DNA of 64,000 nucleotides, taken from Pycnopodia helianthoides. Taxonomy: Eukaryota; Echinodermata; Asteroidea; Forcipulatida; Asteriidae. Both the position numbers and the translations under genes were made by a program. The DNA lies in contig CM063250.1 of NCBI GenBank assembly GCA_032158295.1, positions 4,575,001 through 4,639,000 of the forward strand. Direction: 5' to 3'. The notes beneath the pieces are model-generated. The model worked only from the letters and a program-made list of their open reading frames with translations. It was not told the DNA's origin and did not search any database. Positions 61,601 through 64,000 of the stretch are shown here, piece after piece (position 1 is the first letter of the stretch; each line of letters opens with the position of its first letter).

Positions 61601-63214
61601 GTCAAAACCTGGTGAAGGACTGCGATGCCGCCATAAAGGCCAAAGTGTGGGCAGTCAAAACCTGATGAAGGACTGCGATGCCACCATAAAGGCCAAAGTG
61701 TGGGCAGTCAAAACCTGATGAAGGACTGCGATGCCGCCATAAAGGCCAAAGTGTGGGCAGTCAAAACCTGATGAAGGACTGCGATGCCGCCATAAAGGCC
61801 AAAGTGTGGGCAGTCAAAACCTGATGAAGGACTGCGATGCCGCCATAAAGGCCAAAGTGTGGGAAGTCAAAACCTGATGAAGGACTGCGATGCTGCCATA
61901 AAGGCCAAAGTGTGGGCAGTCAAAACCTGGTGAAGGACTGCGATGCCGCCATAAAGGCCAAAGTGTGGGCAGTCAAAACCTGATGAAGGACTGCGATGCC
62001 ACCATAAAGGCCAAAGTGTGGGCAGTCAAAACCTAATGAAGGACTGCGATGTCACCATAAAGGCCAAAGTGTGGGCAGTCAAAACCTGATGAAGGACTGC
62101 GATGCCGCCATAAAGGCCAAAGTGTGGGCAGTCAAAACCTGATCAAGGACTGCGATGCCACCATAAAGGCCAAAGTGTGGGCAGTCTGCCATCATTATGG
62201 TGCAGCGTCTGGGGTTCACCACAGTCACAAAGCGTGGATGTGTTGCAGCCCCGACTGCTGTTACAAGGCCCTGCGCAAAGCCCCACGTCAGTGGGGTCAG
62301 GATTCACCATTGACAGCGGGTGAAGGTCCATTCCCAGGAGTAGGATGGTGGGCTCGGCGACCAGGAACTTGCGCAGTATGGTCTCACCACTGTGTGCACC
62401 TAACGGTCTTCTGCAGTCGCTGTGCAGAACAACGCAGCCAATTTACCATGTTTTTGACTGCATGAGGGCGCTTTCAGCTCCGAACTTCCTTGCATCACAA
62501 TATTTTATCTTATTTTAAATTCCGGTATGTTGTTTTTGGGTATCAACAGCCAAATAAATAGTAATAAAATAATAATAATAACACGATGGAAATTAAAAAC
62601 CAGTTTGTTTTGATGTTTCACATCACGTAAATTTGGTTCCAACATACCTTCACACGGTCAAAAATACTGGGAGATGAATCAAACATTTTCCAGGCATTTT
62701 TAATATTAATATCTATATTTCATCTAATCAGGTTGGCTCAGTGAGTTCTTTCCCCGCCTTTTACCTTTATAGACGCCGGTTCGAATCCCACCTCAGACTG
62801 GAGCCTTGCATGTGGATTGGGTTCTAAGTCCCAACATGATTGTGTGGGGTTTTCCTCCCACACCTAAAAAACTGAACATTTCTTCTCGTTTCCTATTAAT
62901 CCTGTTATCAGCGCGAATTGTGCTGTTGGATGTGTTTTTAAAAAAAAAATCAGATAAATAAATACGATCACTAACCTTTGCTTGCACTAATAATCCGGAA
63001 AGGGCTACCATCATACGTGATATACCCAATCATATTAGCTCGGGAGTCGCACCAGTACACTGTATCATTACCGGTGTAGTCTACAGCTAAGCCTGTTGGT
63101 TGGTAGAGTTTTCCTGCTGCCTCAATGATGGGTGTCAAGTTCTCTCCGTTCATCCACGACATGAAGAGGAGAGATCGGAAGGGAGACACACCTAGGTCTG
63201 TCCAGTACATCAGA
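52341..63214 (-). CDS. LDL-receptor-related protein (LRP1/LRP2 class), C-terminal part, eight exons
   Basis: This is a large endocytic or signalling receptor of the cell surface. In transcript order the exons are 63214-62976, 61151-60966, 60348-60208, 58233-58158, 57441-57374, 55138-55048, 53750-53657 and 52631-52341. The protein order is LDLR class B (YWTD) repeats, an EGF module closing the propeller, a second EGF module, a short stalk, one membrane helix, and a tail of about 130 residues. Split codons match at all seven junctions. The tail has NSHY, NPAY and PPAY motifs for endocytic, PTB-domain and WW-domain adaptors. The string NPAYATL resembles the NPVYATL tail motif I recall for LRP1; the single EGF before the membrane is closer to LRP2. 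The class is secure and the exact orthologue is not. The 5' end lies beyond the window. Confidence 0.9.
52632..53656 (-). other. LRP intron (1025 bp)
   Basis: It contains three nuclear-receptor-type half-sites within 42 bp (52913, 52925, 52949) and no exon. Confidence 0.8.
52913..52954. promoter_or_regulatory. Cluster of three AGGTCA half-sites
   Basis: TGACCT occurs at 52913-52918 and 52925-52930 (a direct repeat with six-base spacing), and AGGTCA at 52949-52954 in the opposite orientation. Such hexamers are what NR1 receptors bind. Function is not shown and chance occurrence is possible. Confidence 0.25.
53657..53750 (-). CDS. LRP exon: membrane-proximal cytoplasmic tail
   Basis: The acceptor GTGTTTCAG is above 53750 and the donor GTAAGG below 53657. 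It completes a Lys codon and reads NKFAGSVAYRDGQNVDIAA, then PHVPVVENSHYE. NSHY is a NxxY-type tyrosine motif. Confidence 0.9.
53751..55047 (-). other. LRP intron (1297 bp) carrying MITE type A copy 2
   Basis: About a third of this intron is the element 54187-54581. The remainder has short direct repeats (AGCCCTAGCC words near 54950-54990). Confidence 0.8.
54187..54581. mobile_element. MITE type A, copy 2
   Basis: The ends TTTAAAGGAACATTACAGAG and TTCTGTAATGTTCCTTTAA are inverse copies. It matches 50079-50453 almost throughout. It lies inside an LRP intron and has no coding frame. Confidence 0.8.
55048..55138 (-). CDS. LRP exon: transmembrane helix
   Basis: The acceptor TCCTGTAG is above 55138 and the donor GTAAGA below 55048. 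It reads (T)VVIVAPLIGFIILAIIVIV followed by TLIFIFYRKRK: about 25 hydrophobic residues and then a basic stop-transfer cluster. This places all upstream exons outside the cell and all downstream exons inside. Confidence 0.94.
55873..55966. mobile_element. Short inverted-repeat element with GGTGTTACCGC ends
   Basis: The left end AAGAGAGGTTCGCGGTAACA and the right end TGTTACCGCAAACCTCTC are inverse with one mismatch. A partly matching segment is found at the right edge of the window (about 63826-63970), with the same GGTGTTACCGCAAACC word and CAGTTCTTTTCAGA. Confidence 0.65.
56040..56201. mobile_element. Perfect 61 bp-arm palindromic element
   Basis: The first 61 bases (starting GGGGTCGATTTCACAAAACT) and the last 61 (ending AGTTTTGTGAAATCGACCCC) are exact reverse complements, around a 40 bp centre that repeats the TTAGGAC and CTAAG words of the arms. 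Each arm contains the inner palindrome GGACTAGTCC. It has no coding capacity and could extrude as a cruciform or fold as an RNA hairpin in the LRP pre-mRNA. Confidence 0.88.
57374..57441 (-). CDS. LRP exon: end of second EGF module and stalk
   Basis: The acceptor TTTCTCTAG is above 57441 and the donor GTAAGA below 57374. It completes an Asp codon and reads CLSGYSGANCATPDKREGDG then PS. CLSGYSGANC supplies the last two cysteines of the EGF begun in the previous exon. Only about a dozen residues separate it from the membrane helix. Confidence 0.9.
57442..58157 (-). other. LRP intron (716 bp) with a SINE
   Basis: It contains a minus-strand tRNA-derived SINE (about 57520-57860). A short element with the inverse ends TAGACCCCTTGCAT and ATGCAATGGGTCTA lies at about 57904-58034. 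Confidence 0.7.
57520..57860 (-). repeat. tRNA-derived SINE (minus orientation)
   Basis: On the minus strand the head near 57850 reads GTCGTGGCCGAGCGGTCTAA, with a B box GGTTTCGAATCC. A body follows that includes the reverse of CAAGGGCATGACCGGGATTC. The head is similar to the SINE at 5820-6108. Confidence 0.65.
58158..58233 (-). CDS. LRP exon: start of second EGF module
   Basis: The acceptor CTCCCCAG is above 58233 and the donor GTAAGT below 58158. It completes Gly and reads TPVLPTDSPCACANGGNC then RIDGTC. The CACANGGNC string is a typical EGF core; the last two cysteines come from the next exon. The split codon (GA then C) gives Asp. Confidence 0.9.
58690..58757 (-). pseudogene. Decayed duplicate of the EGF exon 60208-60348
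   Basis: On the minus strand it reads RCACPSGVKVDPVHC, against YDCACPSGVEVDPLHC in the working exon. The DNA identity includes TGGATCCACCT, CTTGGGCATGC and AACAAACTCA. The GT of the donor is GA here (GGGATGAG versus GGGTGAG), and a stop lies in frame just upstream. It cannot be spliced as the original is. Confidence 0.8.
58860..60161. repeat. 42 bp satellite, 31 units
   Basis: The unit begins CTAGACCAGCATGCACCTCA and ends ACACGCAGTAT. The array spans exactly 31 x 42 bases with no length change. Units differ mainly in one 8-base block (CATGTGACAGC, TAGTGGACATC, CAATGGACATC, CATTCGACAGC), and these types recur in patches. Because 42 is a multiple of three, open frames (YLDQHAPHVTANTQ) run through it. 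They are broken by TAG in one unit type and are not a gene. Confidence 0.95.
60208..60348 (-). CDS. LRP exon: EGF module after the YWTD repeats
   Basis: The acceptor TTTCTTTCAG is above 60348 and the donor GTGAGT below 60208. It reads (E)RNPCERNPCLYLCLVIPPEK, an insert, then SKGYDCACPSGVEVDPLHCK. This follows the LRP pattern NPC..C..LCL...Y.CACP.G......C. The usual NGGCSHLCL is replaced by RNPCLYLCL. Confidence 0.9.
60349..60965 (-). other. LRP intron (617 bp)
   Basis: It contains a G-rich run at 60601-60620 and a 36 bp tandem repeat (CCCAAATTTGCCCAATCCGA...) of four units at about 60795-60917, close to the upstream exon. No exon is seen. Confidence 0.8.
60795..60917. repeat. Tandem repeat, about 36 bp unit, roughly 3.5 copies
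   Basis: AGCCCAAATTTGCCCAATCC followed by GAAGGCAGTGAT recurs with near-perfect identity about every 36 bases. It lies about 50 bp from the donor of exon 60966-61151. Confidence 0.9.
60966..61151 (-). CDS. LRP exon: YWTD repeat
   Basis: The acceptor TGACCTTAG is above 61151 and the donor GTGAGT below 60966. It reads (E)LKNPFQMDVFGSDIYWTTR, then RILSMNKTGQEQQLILAGVN and LPTGVKLYQKQRYPLN. NPF..DVF...IYWT is the last-blade motif of LRP propellers. The fourth residue of YWTD is Thr here. Confidence 0.92.
61310..61351. other. Perfect 12 bp hairpin at the satellite edge
   Basis: ACCAGGTTGAGG and CCTCAACCTGGT are exact inverse copies separated by seven bases. The right arm is also the beginning of the first 53 bp satellite unit. 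Confidence 0.8.
61338..62185. repeat. 53 bp satellite, 16 units, with a six-unit higher order
   Basis: The unit begins CAAAACCTGATGAAGGACTG and ends AAAGTGTGGGCAGT. The span is exactly 16 x 53 bases. Two rare variants (GGGAAGTC, and CTGGTGAAGG) recur at a distance of about 318 bp, that is six units, so a block of six was duplicated. Confidence 0.95.
62150..62465 (-). pseudogene. Remnant of a non-LTR retrotransposon 3' end
   Basis: The minus strand reads TSTLCDCGEPQTLHH and, after a one-base shift, MMADCPHFGLYGG and IAVLDQV. The C-x-C-G-x-PQT-x-HH...C spacing is that of the C-terminal zinc-binding motif after the reverse transcriptase of Jockey/I/CR1-like elements, as I recall the family. Only this tail survives. 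The 53 bp satellite continues directly from its last codons. Confidence 0.5.
62728..62960 (+). repeat. tRNA-derived SINE
   Basis: The A box (GGTTGGCTCAGTGAG) and B box (GGTTCGAATCCCACC) are well kept. A body with GCATGTGGATTGGGTTCTAA and GTGTGGGGTTTTCCTCCCAC follows, ending in an A-rich tail near 62940-62950. It lies about 20 bp from the donor of the next LRP exon. Confidence 0.7.
62976..63214 (-). CDS. LRP exon: YWTD repeats
   Basis: The acceptor TTTTGACAG is above 63214 and the donor GTTAGT below 62976. It reads (S)LMYWTDLGVSPFRSLLFMS, then LYQPTGLAVDYTGNDTVYWC and DSRANMIGYITYDGSPFRII. It holds one YWTD and one YWCD strand plus the GLAVD motif of LDLR class B repeats. It joins the next exon through a Glu codon. 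Confidence 0.93.
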
Positions 63215-64000
63215 CTGTCAAAAGAGTGAGAAACGGTCAGTGAGAAATAAAATAAATCACCTTTTTTCTTTTGGGTTGAACAAAGAAAAAATTGACAAGA
63301 GCGATGATCCCTCTGCTGCCACTTCCCAGGTTGTATCATAACTTGAGTGTGATCTCTGGCTAGTCGGCAGTAATAGGTCGAATGGCTTCTGACTGGCTCC
63401 CCCTATCAAAGATATTGACAAAATAGGGAGACCGCCAACATAGGATGGCTCAATTGGTAGAGTGCCGGTACGTTAATCCGGAGGTCGCAGGTTCAAGTCC
63501 TGCTCTTTAGTCAATTTTTCTTTGTTCAATCCCCCAAAAAATAAAAATTAACAAGTCAGATTCCCTTGTGATTTATTGTAACATCAAAATGGAATACAAA
63601 TTGAACACAAGAGAAGTTAAAAAAACAAAAAAACAATGTATACCAACTTGTGTCATTACTTGTGTCACAAAAAAAAAATTAATATAATTTTCAGAGGACA
63701 TTAATTTCACATTCTCATACATCAAAAAAGTGTAACATGAAGTCAAACAAATACAAAGCAATGAAAGAAGGAGTTACAACAAAAGTAATAACAACAATTC
63801 CACCCAGGTAGCAGTTATTAAGCAGGACAGTTCTTTTCAGAGCTTATAAGTCTCCCTAATTCCGAAAATCTACTCCGCGGTAGTAGAACAAATAGCAAGA
63901 CAAGCTCTCTAAAGAACAAAATCTACACAGCAAAGTAGATATACACATGGTGTTACCGCAAACCGAACATACAACAACAATTCATCTATGAAGAACATTG
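63215..64000 (-). other. LRP intron, running off the window
   Basis: It contains the tRNA-like inverted-repeat element 63271-63536 and, near the right edge, a partial copy of the GGTGTTACCGC element. No further exon is visible. Confidence 0.75.
63271..63536. mobile_element. Inverted-repeat element with a tRNA-like core
   Basis: The ends TTGGGTTGAACAAAGAAAAA and TTTTTCTTTGTTCAATCCCC are inverse copies that continue into AATTGAC / GTCAATT. Inside the right half is a tRNA-like stretch with TGGCTCAATTGGTAGAG, a five-base stem around ACGTTAA, and a T arm GCAGGTTCAAGTCCTGC. The acceptor ends do not pair, so I do not call a tRNA gene. It is related to the element at 38461. Confidence 0.65.

Larger units (their letters stand above)
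61152..62975 (-). other. LRP intron (1824 bp), half satellite
   Basis: It contains the 53 bp satellite 61338-62185, the adjoining retrotransposon remnant and a tRNA-derived SINE. No exon is seen. Confidence 0.8.

Noticed and set aside
63440..63512. Possible tRNA gene with GTT anticodon
   Set aside because: The T arm and anticodon stem are good, but the acceptor ends do not pair and the sequence sits inside a repeated inverted-repeat element.

Overview
This is animal nuclear DNA. It is AT-rich and intron-rich, with GT..AG splice sites, many short inverted-repeat transposons, tRNA-derived SINEs and microsatellites. The repeat style and the protein sequences suggest a marine invertebrate deuterostome, most likely an echinoderm. 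That placement is inference; nothing in the window names the species.

Two protein-coding genes can be read exon by exon, and they converge tail to tail. On the + strand, from 24810 to 40465, is the 3' part of a nuclear receptor gene of the NR1 (E75/Rev-erb/ROR/PPAR-like) type. One exon carries the first zinc finger and one the second. A very large exon holds a long disordered hinge and the start of the ligand-binding domain, and three more exons finish that domain through a C-terminal AF-2-like helix. The exons encoding the N terminus are not visible; they may lie upstream of the window or in the first 24.8 kb in a form I cannot recognise. Two exons each need one extra base (both in a CCC run) to keep the conserved frame.

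On the - strand, from 63214 down to 52341, is the 3' end of an LDL-receptor-related protein (LRP1/LRP2 class). It comprises YWTD propeller repeats, an EGF-like module, a second EGF module split over two exons, one membrane segment, and a cytoplasmic tail with NPxY and PPxY motifs. The splice phases of all eight exons agree. The gene continues beyond the right edge.

The rest is introns and intergenic sequence. 1-24809 has no gene I can support and holds mobile-element copies. 24899-34392 is a 9.5 kb intron that contains a 1.3 kb foldback element. 42590-52340 separates the two genes and carries about 0.6 kb of degenerate telomere-like CCCTAA repeats. The LRP introns carry an exact 61 bp perfect-arm palindrome, a 31-copy 42 bp satellite sitting beside a decayed duplicate of an EGF exon, and a 16-copy 53 bp satellite that grew out of a non-LTR retrotransposon remnant. 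No CRISPR, operon or other prokaryotic feature is present.
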